In this document: positions 17,993 to 26,949 of the stretch, one piece after another
How the letters are laid out: each line of letters opens with the position of its first letter
How positions within the stretch are numbered: position 1 is the first letter of the stretch
Assembly: GCA_964611345.1 (NCBI GenBank)
Contig: CAZSYU010000012.1
Span: 1-64,000 of the forward strand
Reading direction: 5' to 3'
Origin: JALZVT01 sp964611345
Lineage (GTDB): Bacteria; Pseudomonadota; Gammaproteobacteria; Pseudomonadales; Azotimanducaceae
Length of the DNA: 64,000 nt
Notes under the pieces: model-generated
What the model saw: only the letters and a program-made list of their open reading frames with translations
Told to the model about the DNA's origin: nothing
Databases searched by the model: none
Program-made: the position numbers and the translations under genes

Positions 17993-18556
17993 CTAGGGTC
18001 CTTTTAGAGCGTGTTCGATGAGGTTCAGGCTGTGTCTGTCTCGAGCGATCTTTGCGTGTTGTTGGCCCAGCTGCAGCACGGGCGTCCAGCGTTCAAGCCA
18101 TTGGGCCGACCAGAGCTTAAGTGGGGGCTGCGCCCTGTTGGTAAGTAATAGATTGCCAATCCACCTGGCGCCCTCGGTATGACGATTGAGTTTGCTGAGC
18201 AGTTGCAAATGCAGTTTGGCAGTAACGGGTTGATCTGGATTCAGTGCCAGCGTATGAGAGGTTTGCCGCAGCGCTTCTGGGAGGTTTTTGCGTCGCACCA
18301 GGTGCAACGCGTAGTTGTAACGCAGCTCCTGGGAATCAGGCCAAATATGTAACGCTTTGCTCAGCTCTAGCTGCTCACTCCGAACATCGCCGGCACGTCG
18401 GTACCTTATTGCGCGGTCGAGATAGTTCTGCTGGGTAGCCTGGGTGAGGTCTAGCGGCTGCGCAGACTGGCTGTTTACCGCCGCAGGTAGGCCCAATAGC
18501 AGGGTAAACAAAATCAAGAGTCGCAGGCGCGCGAGTTTGAACTTCTGTGTGGACAT
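17993..18556 (-). CDS. Exported TPR-like protein
   Basis: A 187-residue protein with an N-terminal signal (hydrophobic LRLLILFTLLLGLPAAV, cleavage probably before residue 30). The rest is helical with tetratricopeptide-like periodicity: YLDRAIRYRRAGDVRSEQL, ALHIWPDSQELRYNYALHL and ALRQTSHTLALNPDQP. It probably acts in the periplasm as a protein-protein scaffold. First gene of the operon with the symporter and molybdoenzyme; diverges from the PLP-fold dehydratase gene with about 57 bp between, where promoters for both must lie. Function otherwise unknown. Confidence 0.7.
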   Translation of the reverse strand: MSTQKFKLARLRLLILFTLLLGLPAAVNSQSAQPLDLTQATQQNYLDRAIRYRRAGDVRSEQLELSKALHIWPDSQELRYNYALHLVRRKNLPEALRQTSHTLALNPDQPVTAKLHLQLLSKLNRHTEGARWIGNLLLTNRAQPPLKLWSAQWLERWTPVLQLGQQHAKIARDRHSLNLIEHALKGP

Positions 18557-18613
18557 TGCGCGAGCCTAATGTATGCGTGTGTGCATTCATAGACAGTTAG
18601 GTATTCTCAGAGC

Positions 18614-19645
18614 ATGACCACGTTCTCTCTAGCGCAGCTTGAAGCCGCACAGCAAATTGTGGGCGAGTACATGCCGCCCACGCCCACCTACCAATGGCCG
18701 CTGCTGTCAGCAGAGCTTGGCTGCAGCGTGTGGGTGAAGCACGAGAACCAAACACCAACGGGCGCGTTTAAGGTGCGAGGCGGGCTGGTGTTTGCGCATG
18801 AATTGGTAAAGCACAGCGCCGAGACCAAACAGCCATTGCCAGCGGGTCTGATCACGGCCACCCGGGGTAATCATGGCCAGAGCGTGCCTTATGCCGCTTG
18901 CCGGCTCGGCATTCCAGTGACGGTGCTGGTGCCCGAGGGTAATAGCGCGGAAAAGAACGCCGCAATGGCTGGCTGGGGGGCGACGGTTGAGGTGCTGGGA
19001 AAGGACTTTGACGAGGCGCGCGAAATCGCCGCCGCACGGGTTGCTGACACAAGCGATTCGGCTGGCACTACCTGGCAGTTTGTGCCGTCCTTTTCGGAGC
19101 CGCTGGTCCGTGGCGTTGCCACCTATGCACTGGAACTGTTTCGCACTGCGCCGCGGCTCGATCGAGTTTACGTCCCGATTGGCATGGGTTCGGGCGTCTG
19201 TGGCGTGCTGGCGGTGCGCGACCTGCTTGGGCTCACAACCGAGGTGATAGGCGTGGTTTCTGCGGCCGCTGATGCGGTGGCGCTGTCAGTCGAACAAGGC
19301 CGGCATGTGACCACGGGGTCGGCCGCTACCTTTGCCGACGGTCTGGCCTGTCGCGTGCCAGCTCAGGCCGCACTCGATCTGATTGCGCCGGGAGTTGGGC
19401 ATAGTGGGGTCGCGCGAATAGTGCGCGTGAGCGATGCTGAAGTCGCCCAGGCGGTTCGGTTGCTGTATCGCACCACCCACAATGTGGCGGAAGGGGCTGG
19501 CGCGGCCGCCTGTGCGGCACTTATGCAAGAGCGTGCTGGTGGACGTGTTGCGAGTGATGATGTCAATGCCGTAGTGCTCAGCGGTGGCAACATCGATGCG
19601 CACTGGTTTGCGCAGGTGCTGGCGGGTGGCACGCCAACCCCTTAG
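18614..19645 (+). CDS. PLP-dependent threonine-dehydratase-like enzyme
   Basis: A 343-residue fold-type II PLP enzyme. Lys53 in TGAFKVRGG is the Schiff-base lysine; the substrate loop is TRGNHGQS, the phosphate-binding glycine loop GMGSGVCG lies near residue 196, and SGGNID is near the C-terminus. No regulatory ACT domain is present, so it resembles catabolic dehydratases such as the threonine dehydratase or hydroxyectoine-degradation EutB type, which deaminate hydroxy-amino acids to keto acids. Which amino acid is used cannot be told. It is the first gene of a long plus-strand run; next gene begins 26 bp later. Confidence 0.85.
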   Translation: MTTFSLAQLEAAQQIVGEYMPPTPTYQWPLLSAELGCSVWVKHENQTPTGAFKVRGGLVFAHELVKHSAETKQPLPAGLITATRGNHGQSVPYAACRLGIPVTVLVPEGNSAEKNAAMAGWGATVEVLGKDFDEAREIAAARVADTSDSAGTTWQFVPSFSEPLVRGVATYALELFRTAPRLDRVYVPIGMGSGVCGVLAVRDLLGLTTEVIGVVSAAADAVALSVEQGRHVTTGSAATFADGLACRVPAQAALDLIAPGVGHSGVARIVRVSDAEVAQAVRLLYRTTHNVAEGAGAAACAALMQERAGGRVASDDVNAVVLSGGNIDAHWFAQVLAGGTPTP

Positions 19646-19671
19646 GATCGAGGCAGGGAACGGGAATACGC

Positions 19672-21441
19672 ATGACAGACACCACAACACAGACAAGTAC
19701 CGCTATTACCGCCGGTACAACCAGTACAAAAAGCATGACTCGCGCTGCCGCGTTGGCGCAACTCACCGCACCAGGTCAGCCGCACGAACTTGGCACCCGA
19801 AAACTCTTTGGTCGAACGGTGCGGTCATTCGTCAACGTGCCTGAAAATCTGGGCGAGCTGTATGCAGCGGCGCGTTCGGATCAGACCTTTTTGGTCTATG
19901 AAGACGAGCGCACAACGTTCGATGAAACCTGGTCGCGTGCCGCCAGGCTTGCGCAGGTACTGCAAGAGCGCTACGGCGTGGTGCATGGCGACCGGGTTGC
20001 TATTTCTATGCGTAACTATCCCGAGTGGGTGCTCGGCTTTATGGCGGTTACCAGTATTGGTGGCGTGGCTGTTGCCATGAACGCACTGTGGCAGCCGGAA
20101 GAGATGGCCTACGGTCTAACCGACTCGGGCGCCAAGGTGTTGTTGGCGGACACCGAACGATTGCAACGCTTCGCGCAGTACGAACAAGACAGCAACAGCG
20201 AGTTACCCATTGGCCTGATTGGCGTGCGGCTTGAGGGCAGCGAGCCCGCGGCCCTGGAAGGCCGGGTGGCTGACTTTGCGGCGCTGCTTGCAGCGCAAAA
20301 CGCTAAACCACAAAGCACGGATGAGATGCCAAGCGTTACTGTAGCGCCAGACGATAACGCCTGCATATTTTATACCTCGGGTTCAACCGGGCATCCCAAA
20401 GGGGTTGTCATGTGTCACCTGAATATTCTCTCCGCACTATTGTCCTGGGAGGTCGATGCCCAGGCCGGCGCGCTCTGTGCGGGCATCACCCCGCCGGTAC
20501 CCGAGCAGCAGCCCGGCTCGTTGCTTGCCGTCCCGTTGTTCCATGCCACCGGCTCGCACGCTGTGTTCCTGGCCTCCTATCGGGCTCAGCGCAAGCTGGT
20601 ATGCATGTACAAATGGAATCCGACCCAGGCTGCTGAACTCATCGAGCGCGAACAACTAAATTCCTTTATTGCACCTGCCGCCATGACCGGCGACCTGGTT
20701 GTCGAGGCCAGGCGTAACAACCTCGATCTCAGTACGCTCGCGTCTGTGGGTGGTGGCGGCGCCCCGAGAGCACCGGAGCAGGTACGCAGCATTGATGCAA
20801 CGTTTAGTCAGGCCATGCCAGCAACCGGTTGGGGTATGACTGAAACCAATGCTATTGGCACTGGCATTGGCGGTGCAGACTATCTTGAGCGACCCGACAG
20901 TTCGGGTCGCTCAAGCGTCGTTGTTGATTTGAAAATTGTTGATGAGGCCGGCCGTGAATTGCGAGCCAATGAGCGCGGTGAGTTGTTAATTCGCGGTGTG
21001 GTGGTCATCGAAGGTTACTGGAATCGTCCCGACGCGAATGCCGAGACCTTTTTTGATGGCTGGTTGCGCACCGGGGATGTTGCCTATCTCGATGACGAGG
21101 GTTTTCTGTTCATTGTCGACCGTATTAAAGACCTGGTTATTCGTGGTGGCGAGAACATCGGCTGTGGCGAGGTAGAGGCTGCATTGCTTGAGCACCCCCT
21201 GGTGCGGGAAGCCAGCGTGTACGGCGTGCCAGACGAACGCCTGGGTGAGGAAGTCGGCGCTACCTATTTTAGTGACGCACCGCTCAAAGAGACTGACCTG
21301 CGCGCGTTTCTCGAAGAACGCCTGGCACGCTTTAAGGTACCGCGGTATTTGCGTGCGCATTCCGAACCCTTGCCGCGCACGGCATCGGGGAAAATTCTCA
21401 AGCGAGACCTGCGCGAGCAAGCGGCGAGCAGCAACACATGA
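19672..21441 (+). CDS. Acyl-CoA ligase (class I adenylate-forming)
   Basis: A 589-residue ANL-superfamily enzyme that activates a carboxylic acid with ATP and joins it to CoA. Motifs in order: FYTSGSTGHPKGVV (P-loop A3), WGMTETNAI (A5), RTGDVAYLDDEGFLFIVDR (A7-A8), GGENIGCGEVE, and PRTASGKILKRDL with the catalytic lysine (A10). All key residues are intact. The first 35 residues are a low-complexity Thr/Ser-rich tail. Substrate could be a fatty, aryl or cyclic acid; the pattern is closest to medium/long-chain fatty-acid and cyclohexanecarboxylate ligases, but this is inference. Its TGA overlaps the next start (ATGA). Confidence 0.88.
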   Translation: MTDTTTQTSTAITAGTTSTKSMTRAAALAQLTAPGQPHELGTRKLFGRTVRSFVNVPENLGELYAAARSDQTFLVYEDERTTFDETWSRAARLAQVLQERYGVVHGDRVAISMRNYPEWVLGFMAVTSIGGVAVAMNALWQPEEMAYGLTDSGAKVLLADTERLQRFAQYEQDSNSELPIGLIGVRLEGSEPAALEGRVADFAALLAAQNAKPQSTDEMPSVTVAPDDNACIFYTSGSTGHPKGVVMCHLNILSALLSWEVDAQAGALCAGITPPVPEQQPGSLLAVPLFHATGSHAVFLASYRAQRKLVCMYKWNPTQAAELIEREQLNSFIAPAAMTGDLVVEARRNNLDLSTLASVGGGGAPRAPEQVRSIDATFSQAMPATGWGMTETNAIGTGIGGADYLERPDSSGRSSVVVDLKIVDEAGRELRANERGELLIRGVVVIEGYWNRPDANAETFFDGWLRTGDVAYLDDEGFLFIVDRIKDLVIRGGENIGCGEVEAALLEHPLVREASVYGVPDERLGEEVGATYFSDAPLKETDLRAFLEERLARFKVPRYLRAHSEPLPRTASGKILKRDLREQAASSNT

Positions 21442-21869
21442 TCAACCTGTCCGACTACCAACAACCCGCTGCGATTAAGGCCGCACTGCAGCATAAACGC
21501 ATTGCTGTGGTTGGGCTCTCCTCCAATCCTGCGCGACCGTCCAACGACGTAACCGCGTATATGCTGGCCCAACCCCAGGGTTACGAGATTGTGCCCGTTA
21601 ACCCGCGTGAAACCACGGTGTTCGGTTTGACCAGTTACCCCAGTTTGCTGGCGGCACGGGAGGCCGTTGGCGATATCGCCGTGGTCAACGTGTTTCGCGA
21701 TTCAAACGCGGTACCCGGCATTGCCGCGGAAGCCGTCGCAATAGGGGCACAGGTGCTGTGGCTGCAGCTTGGCGTGGTGCATGCGGATGGCATTGAGCTC
21801 GCCGCACAGGCAGGAATGTCGGTTATTGCCGATAAGTGCCTGAAAATCGAACACGCGCGCTATCTTTAG
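21438..21869 (+). CDS. CoA-binding protein (YccU-like)
   Basis: A 143-residue Rossmann-fold protein of the CoA_binding_2 family. IAVVGLSSNPARPSN gives the nucleotide-binding loop, VNVFRDSNAVP and LWLQLGV the middle strands, and the end VIADKCLKIEHARYL is the conserved terminal signature (DRCLKIEHRR in relatives). These proteins bind CoA but have no proven catalytic function. Translationally coupled to the acyl-CoA ligase by a 4-bp overlap, which fits a CoA-related accessory role. Confidence 0.88.
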   Translation: MINLSDYQQPAAIKAALQHKRIAVVGLSSNPARPSNDVTAYMLAQPQGYEIVPVNPRETTVFGLTSYPSLLAAREAVGDIAVVNVFRDSNAVPGIAAEAVAIGAQVLWLQLGVVHADGIELAAQAGMSVIADKCLKIEHARYL

Positions 21870-21957
21870 CTGAAGCCCGCGGATACGCCTGCGGATGCGG
21901 AAAGACCGAGGTATGGATACACTGCATGCCCTAGATCGTTATTACAGAGAGAACGAT

Positions 21958-22905
21958 ATGCGTCAGCGAACCATCCGGCCAGTTGTTCTATCAACGGTGT
22001 CAAAAGGACTTTTTACCGCGTTGCGATGGGCGATCGTTGCCGCATCCTGCAGCATCTTTGCAGCCCAGGCCGCCGAAGCTGATCGGTTTGCCAAGGTTAA
22101 GGTAACCGGCGAAAAAGTAGCCGGCGGAGTGTACATGCTGCAGGGTGCCGGCGGTAATATCGCGGCGTCGCTTGGTGTGGATGGCACACTCATTGTTGAC
22201 GACCAGTTTGCGCCCCTGGCGGAGCGTATTCTCAAGCGGCTCGAGGCGCTTGGTGGCGCGAAGCCTGAGTACGTTATCAACACGCACTTTCATGGCGACC
22301 ACACGGGGAGCAATGCGAACTTTGGTGATAGCGGCACGATTATCGCGCACGAGAATGTCCGCGTGCGGTTGGTTGGCAACGACTCCCCGCGCGATGCCCT
22401 GCCGGCGGTAACCTTCGACGATCGGATACGCGTGCATTACAACGATGAGGCCATCGACGTGGTGCATATGCCAGCAGGCCATACCGATGGTGATGCGGTG
22501 GTCTGGTTTCGTGGCTCAAATGTGCTGCACATGGGCGATCATCTGTTCAGTGGTGTGTTTCCCTACATCGACGTTGACAGCGGCGGTTCGGTCAGCGGTT
22601 TTATGAATAACCTCGAGGCAGCACGCGCGTTGGTTAACTCTGAAACCAAAGTTATTCCTGGCCACGGTCCACTGGGCGGTGTTGCGGCCATCGAGCAATC
22701 TCTCGGACTGGTTCGCGAGTCTGCGCTGTTAATCGTGCGTGAATCGGAAGCAGGCACAAGTGACGCCGAGATCATCGCCCTGCTCGAGCGCGAGTTTGCG
22801 CAGGCAAGCAAGGGCTTTGTCTCTGCAGAGCGTTGGTTGGGAATTGTGCGCAAGTCTCGCGCAGCGAATGCAGCAGAAGCGGATCTTCCAGAAGCTAATG
22901 AGTGA
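21958..22905 (+). CDS. Exported metallo-beta-lactamase-fold hydrolase
   Basis: A 315-residue protein with a signal peptide (ending near AAQA, about residue 38) and a metallo-beta-lactamase fold. THFHGDHTGSN holds the HxHxDH zinc motif; further ligands are in MPAGHTDGD, MGDHLF and VIPGHGPLG. This is the pattern of family members hydrolysing esters, thioesters or lactams in the periplasm; the substrate is unknown. Start ATG 21958 follows an AGAGAGA site. Its end overlaps the start of the next gene by 8 bp. Confidence 0.85.
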   Translation: MRQRTIRPVVLSTVSKGLFTALRWAIVAASCSIFAAQAAEADRFAKVKVTGEKVAGGVYMLQGAGGNIAASLGVDGTLIVDDQFAPLAERILKRLEALGGAKPEYVINTHFHGDHTGSNANFGDSGTIIAHENVRVRLVGNDSPRDALPAVTFDDRIRVHYNDEAIDVVHMPAGHTDGDAVVWFRGSNVLHMGDHLFSGVFPYIDVDSGGSVSGFMNNLEAARALVNSETKVIPGHGPLGGVAAIEQSLGLVRESALLIVRESEAGTSDAEIIALLEREFAQASKGFVSAERWLGIVRKSRAANAAEADLPEANE

Positions 22906-23914
22906 GATAGCGTCAGAGCCTGGGCGATTTTTACAGGCTGACCAACAGTGGGTGAGCGTCGTTGACAACAGTTCCGGCCGTGCTGCTGAATTGCAAGACA
23001 CTGATTTCGCCAACATGCTGGACGAGTTACGCGCTCAGCGCAGTGATTTTCGCGCGGCGCTTGCCCAGCACGGTGGGGTACTTCTGCGTGGCTGGCCGGT
23101 GACTACGGCTGCGCGTTTCGAAGCCCTGGCCGATTGTTTTCTTGCCGAGCAGGCGTCTTATATTGGCGGAGTCTCGCGCCGTTCCAGAGTTCACAACAAT
23201 GTCTATAACACCACTGAAGCGCCGAGTGATGTTGTGATTGAACAACACCTGGAAGCGACCCATACGCCGCGACCGCCAGAACTCATCTTGTTTAACTGTC
23301 AGGTGGCACCCGCGACACGGGGGGAAACGCCGCTGGCGAGCTTTATCGAACTCTACGAGCGCTTACCAGCGAGTGTGACCCAACCGCTGGAAGACGAGAG
23401 CGTGGTTTACACCCGCGAACTGATTGATCAGGAGTCAATGTTGTACCGGGCATTGCCTGCGGGTGTGAAGCAGAGCCTCGCTTTAAGCTGGCAGGAAGTA
23501 TCCGGTTGCGATGATTTACAAGCGGCACGCGCCACACTTGAAGCGGAAGGTTATGAGGTAACCTCGCGGGGTGCCCGTCGTTTGCGCACTCGCTGTACTC
23601 AGCCGGTGATTGGAGTGCATCCACAGACCGGTCGCAAAGGCTGGTACTTGAGTGATCAGATCACCCGGATATTGCCCTGGTACACCCGGTGGCCGAGGCG
23701 CGCACTGCGCTCTGTGCTCGGTATGGAATTTGGCCTGGCCTCGGGTCGGACGTTGCCAACGGCAGTCACCGAATTGGTGCACGCCACTCTGCAGCAGGTT
23801 CGGTTCAGCTTTAGCTGGCAACCCGGGGATGTGCTGGTACTCGATAACCACCAGATGTCGCATGGACGCAATCCGTTTTCCGGTGAGCGGCTAATTCTGA
23901 CGGCGTTTGGTTGA
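22898..23914 (+). CDS. TauD/TfdA-family (SyrP-like) 2-oxoglutarate oxygenase
   Basis: A 338-residue protein with the double-stranded beta-helix of non-heme iron, 2-oxoglutarate-dependent oxygenases. The facial triad is HLE (EQHLEATHTPRPP) and the distal His in LDNHQMSHGRNPF; the Glu in place of Asp and the following Pro-rich segment resemble SyrP-type hydroxylases of natural-product pathways. GRNPFSGERLI contains the 2-oxoglutarate-binding Arg. The ATG at 22898 overlaps the hydrolase gene; a longer in-frame version would run through it. Neighbours (DUF6817, cupin, RhlA-like) suggest a small-molecule modification route. Confidence 0.82.
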   Translation: MSEIASEPGRFLQADQQWVSVVDNSSGRAAELQDTDFANMLDELRAQRSDFRAALAQHGGVLLRGWPVTTAARFEALADCFLAEQASYIGGVSRRSRVHNNVYNTTEAPSDVVIEQHLEATHTPRPPELILFNCQVAPATRGETPLASFIELYERLPASVTQPLEDESVVYTRELIDQESMLYRALPAGVKQSLALSWQEVSGCDDLQAARATLEAEGYEVTSRGARRLRTRCTQPVIGVHPQTGRKGWYLSDQITRILPWYTRWPRRALRSVLGMEFGLASGRTLPTAVTELVHATLQQVRFSFSWQPGDVLVLDNHQMSHGRNPFSGERLILTAFG

Positions 23915-23931
23915 TTTGAGGTCATTGGATT

Positions 23932-24993
23932 GTGCTGAAACTGGCTTATGACTTTACCCGCCGTGCAGTCACTACCTGGCGCGGCCAACCGATTGTCGAT
24001 GCAAGCGAGCAGCAGGCGTGCACCTGGCGGGCTGATGATCTCGCACCGGGGCTATCGGCGGTGGTGCAGAGCAACGAACTCGACCGGCTGAACGCGTCAG
24101 TATTGCAGCGCGCTGACAATTACAAACATTCCCGTGGCCGTGGTTTTCAGGAACACCTGCAGGGCGTTGCCGGTTTGCTCATGCGTTGGCAGCAAGCGCC
24201 GCTGACCATTCAAACCGGCCTGTTCCATAGCGCGTACTCTACGCAGCAGTACCCCTACGGTCTGTATTCCTATACGCAGCGCCACGAACTGCAATCGCTC
24301 ATTGGCGTTGACGGTGAGCGCCTGGTGTTTCTGTTTTGCTCCCATGACCGGGTCGACCTCTATGCTCAGGCGCTTGCCCTCGTGCGGGCAGGGGAGACGC
24401 TAAGCGCGCAGGGGCTACGCCTGCGTAACGCGCTTACTGGTGACTGGGCCCAGGTGCCCGGAGACTTGGTTGCGCAGCTGCTGGTGGTGCACGCCGCAGA
24501 TCTCGCAGAGCAAATGGATGGGTTTGACTTTGAGATGATTGCGGCGCTGTTGGCGGCGGCGGGTCCGCAGATAGAGGCACCTGCCTGTCTGCAGTTGCTG
24601 AAGGACTCAGGTTTTGTCTCCCGCATGCCAAGCATAGCGATCAAGCCGGAGCGCGGCACTTTTGGGCTTGCGCCGGTGCTGGGCATACGGCGTGGTTTGC
24701 TGGCTGATCGATTCACTCTGACCCGGCTGTTGCGTGGAACTGGCAGGTTAACGGATGCTGAAGACTTAGCCCTCGAAGCGCTCGATCAACGGCTCCCCGG
24801 GCTGCCCGAAGTGCCCTGGATTCGTTGGCTACGAGCGACGGACCCGAACGGCTCAGCCGCCGGTGCAGCGGATAGCGCAGCAGCAGAAGGCTTGTTGAGC
24901 GAGGTCCAACGGCGTTATGCGGCCTGGGGTATCACCTGGCTGAAGCGCCCCTTCGATGGCAATGAGCGCTGGGAATGTCTGATCAGTGGCTGA
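23932..24993 (+). CDS. DUF6817-domain protein
   Basis: A 353-residue protein starting at GTG. Residues 65-145 match the DUF6817 pattern: HLQGVAGLLMRWQQAP, then TGLFHSAYSTQQYP, then RHELQSLIG and ERLVFLFCSHDR, a His- and Asp-containing region like an HD-type metal-dependent fold. The C-terminal half (helical, from about residue 180) is of unknown type. DUF6817 proteins are often found in biosynthetic clusters. Immediately downstream of the SyrP-like oxygenase gene (17 bp) and upstream of a JmjC-like cupin gene. Confidence 0.7.
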   Translation: MLKLAYDFTRRAVTTWRGQPIVDASEQQACTWRADDLAPGLSAVVQSNELDRLNASVLQRADNYKHSRGRGFQEHLQGVAGLLMRWQQAPLTIQTGLFHSAYSTQQYPYGLYSYTQRHELQSLIGVDGERLVFLFCSHDRVDLYAQALALVRAGETLSAQGLRLRNALTGDWAQVPGDLVAQLLVVHAADLAEQMDGFDFEMIAALLAAAGPQIEAPACLQLLKDSGFVSRMPSIAIKPERGTFGLAPVLGIRRGLLADRFTLTRLLRGTGRLTDAEDLALEALDQRLPGLPEVPWIRWLRATDPNGSAAGAADSAAAEGLLSEVQRRYAAWGITWLKRPFDGNERWECLISG

Positions 24994-25084
24994 CCAGTAA
25001 GCTGTAGGCTTAAGCTGGGCCAGAAAACCCGGTAAACTTGGCAGCGATTGAGCAGCACACCTTACAATTTCAGCGGATACTGGA

Positions 25085-26041
25085 TTGACTCTCGAAGCTT
25101 CTACACTGACAGCACCCACCGACCACCCACCAGAGACACCGGAGCGAACCCCCGGGCTGCTGGGTGGCACGTTGCCCCGGGTCACCCTGTCTGCACAGGA
25201 GCCCGCAGGGCGCGAAGCGTTACTTGGCGCCATTGCCACGCGCACCCCTGTGGTTGTCACCAATCTCGCGGCCGAGTGGCCTGCGCTTGCGCGTTGGACG
25301 CCGCAGTGGCTCAGCGCGAACTACGGCGACAAACCGGTGCGAGTCTATGACGCCTCCTTTGGGGAGCCTGGCAAAAACTACATGGGCAGTGTGGACACCA
25401 TGTCTTTCGCCGAGTATCTCGACGAAACACTGGTCCAGGGCAAAGACCTGCGGATGTTTCTCTACAACATCGGCCAGAAAATTCCCGAGCTGCTCGACGA
25501 CGTCCCGTTCCCCGATGTCGGACTCAAGTTTTCGCGCAACTTCGTGTTTACCTTTTTTGGTTGCAAAGACGCCATCACGCCGCTGCATTTTGATATCGAC
25601 ATGGGCTACGTGTTCTACACCGCGGTCTACGGTCGCAGACGCATCCGGCTGTTCGCGCCCGAGCAATCGGTGGCGCTTTATCATCACCCGTTTACTGTTC
25701 GCTCCTACGCTGACCTCGATAACCCGGACTTGCAGAAACAGCCGCTGTTAGCGCGGGCCAGAGGTTATGAGATTGTGCTTAACCCTGGTGAAACGCTATG
25801 CATGCCGCCCGGGTTTTGGCATGAGTTCTGCTACCTCGATGCCGGTTTTGGCATATCCTTGCGTGCCGGCAGCAAGGCAGTGTCAGACAAACTGCGGGGT
25901 TATGCGAATCTTCTCGCCCTCTCGCCGATTGATCGTATTGGCAATAAGATTGGCGGGCAGCGCTGGTTCGACTGGAAGCAGCGGCAGGCGGAAAATCGTG
26001 CCGTTCGTGCTGGAGCGCAGTCTGGGCAGCGGACCGTTTGA
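25085..26041 (+). CDS. JmjC-like cupin_8 oxygenase
   Basis: A 318-residue cupin with the JmjC/FIH-like (cupin_8) layout. PLHFDIDMGYVF supplies the HxD iron pair and MPPGFWHEFCYL the distal His; VYGRRRIRLFAPEQ is the conserved strand after HxD. Family members hydroxylate proteins or small molecules using 2-oxoglutarate. The start is TTG at 25085, chosen because no ATG or GTG occurs upstream in frame before a TGA stop at 25049. Likely part of the same run as the SyrP-like oxygenase. Confidence 0.8.
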   Translation: MTLEASTLTAPTDHPPETPERTPGLLGGTLPRVTLSAQEPAGREALLGAIATRTPVVVTNLAAEWPALARWTPQWLSANYGDKPVRVYDASFGEPGKNYMGSVDTMSFAEYLDETLVQGKDLRMFLYNIGQKIPELLDDVPFPDVGLKFSRNFVFTFFGCKDAITPLHFDIDMGYVFYTAVYGRRRIRLFAPEQSVALYHHPFTVRSYADLDNPDLQKQPLLARARGYEIVLNPGETLCMPPGFWHEFCYLDAGFGISLRAGSKAVSDKLRGYANLLALSPIDRIGNKIGGQRWFDWKQRQAENRAVRAGAQSGQRTV

Positions 26042-26087
26042 GCGCCATGATTTATACTCAAGAAGTCTATAGAGAGTTGGTTGAACG

Positions 26088-26942
26088 TTGAGACCCATTA
26101 AAGGCGTTACCGAGATTGGCCGTTTTCGAGTCCCGTACCGTAAGTATGGCGATTCAGACAATCTCATTTTGTGCGTTAGTGGCGCGCTGCAAACCATGGC
26201 GGTGTGGTCGATGTTTGTGCGTAAGTTTGCCGTTGACTTTTCGGTCGTGATCTATGACATGCCGGGCGTAGGGCGGTCAGAAATTCTGTCGGGCTCGCAC
26301 AAGGTGTCAATTGAGGATCAAACGTCCGTAGTGCACGCGCTCGTAAGTGAACACCGGGTTCCCGGCGGGGATGTGATGCTTGCGGGTAGCTCCTGGGGTA
26401 CTGCCATCGCGGTATCTTTCGCAGCGACTTACCCTGATATGGTGCAGAAGTTGCTCATTGGCAGCTTCGGCATGAAACCCAATCCGAAAATGATGGAACT
26501 TATTGGTCAGGCTGCAGAGGTTTACAACAGCGGCGACTGGGAGCTCGGCGCCAACGTGATCATCAAGGAATTCGGCGAGGGTATATCACCCACCTACAAG
26601 CGCATGATCGTGTCGCAGTTTACCGGTTTGTCTGGTGATCAGGCCGAATCCTTCTATGAGCACTGCACCTATATTGCAACCGTAGGCAAACTCGAAGACT
26701 TTGTTGATCTAAGCCACATCACCGCGCGCACCTGCATAATTAACGGTTCCACCGACACCATTCTGGACATGAGCGATATCTACACCGCGCACTCACTTAT
26801 TCCAGACAGCGAAATGCACATCATCGATGGGGTCGGCCACTTTCTGCACTTCGAAAAGCCCGAGCTCATGGACTACTACGAAGAATTCTTGCACGACGGC
26901 ACCATCCACTCGCTTGCTCAAAAAGATGTACCAGCGGTCTAG
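26088..26942 (+). CDS. RhlA-like alpha/beta hydrolase
   Basis: A 284-residue alpha/beta hydrolase that resembles RhlA, which joins two 3-hydroxyacyl chains to make hydroxyalkanoyloxyalkanoates. Ser102 in GSSWGT is the nucleophile, Asp223 in NGSTDTILD the acid and His251 in VGHFLHFE the base; these are the same residue numbers that I recall for the Pseudomonas RhlA triad. Other shared stretches are YDMPGVGRSE and GHFLHFE. The start is TTG 26088, whose last bases form TTGA with the stop of a 14-codon upstream frame (26047-26091), hinting at translational coupling. Function is inferred by likeness; other acyl hydrolases remain possible. Confidence 0.72.
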   Translation: MRPIKGVTEIGRFRVPYRKYGDSDNLILCVSGALQTMAVWSMFVRKFAVDFSVVIYDMPGVGRSEILSGSHKVSIEDQTSVVHALVSEHRVPGGDVMLAGSSWGTAIAVSFAATYPDMVQKLLIGSFGMKPNPKMMELIGQAAEVYNSGDWELGANVIIKEFGEGISPTYKRMIVSQFTGLSGDQAESFYEHCTYIATVGKLEDFVDLSHITARTCIINGSTDTILDMSDIYTAHSLIPDSEMHIIDGVGHFLHFEKPELMDYYEEFLHDGTIHSLAQKDVPAV

Positions 26943-26949
26943 CTGCAAA

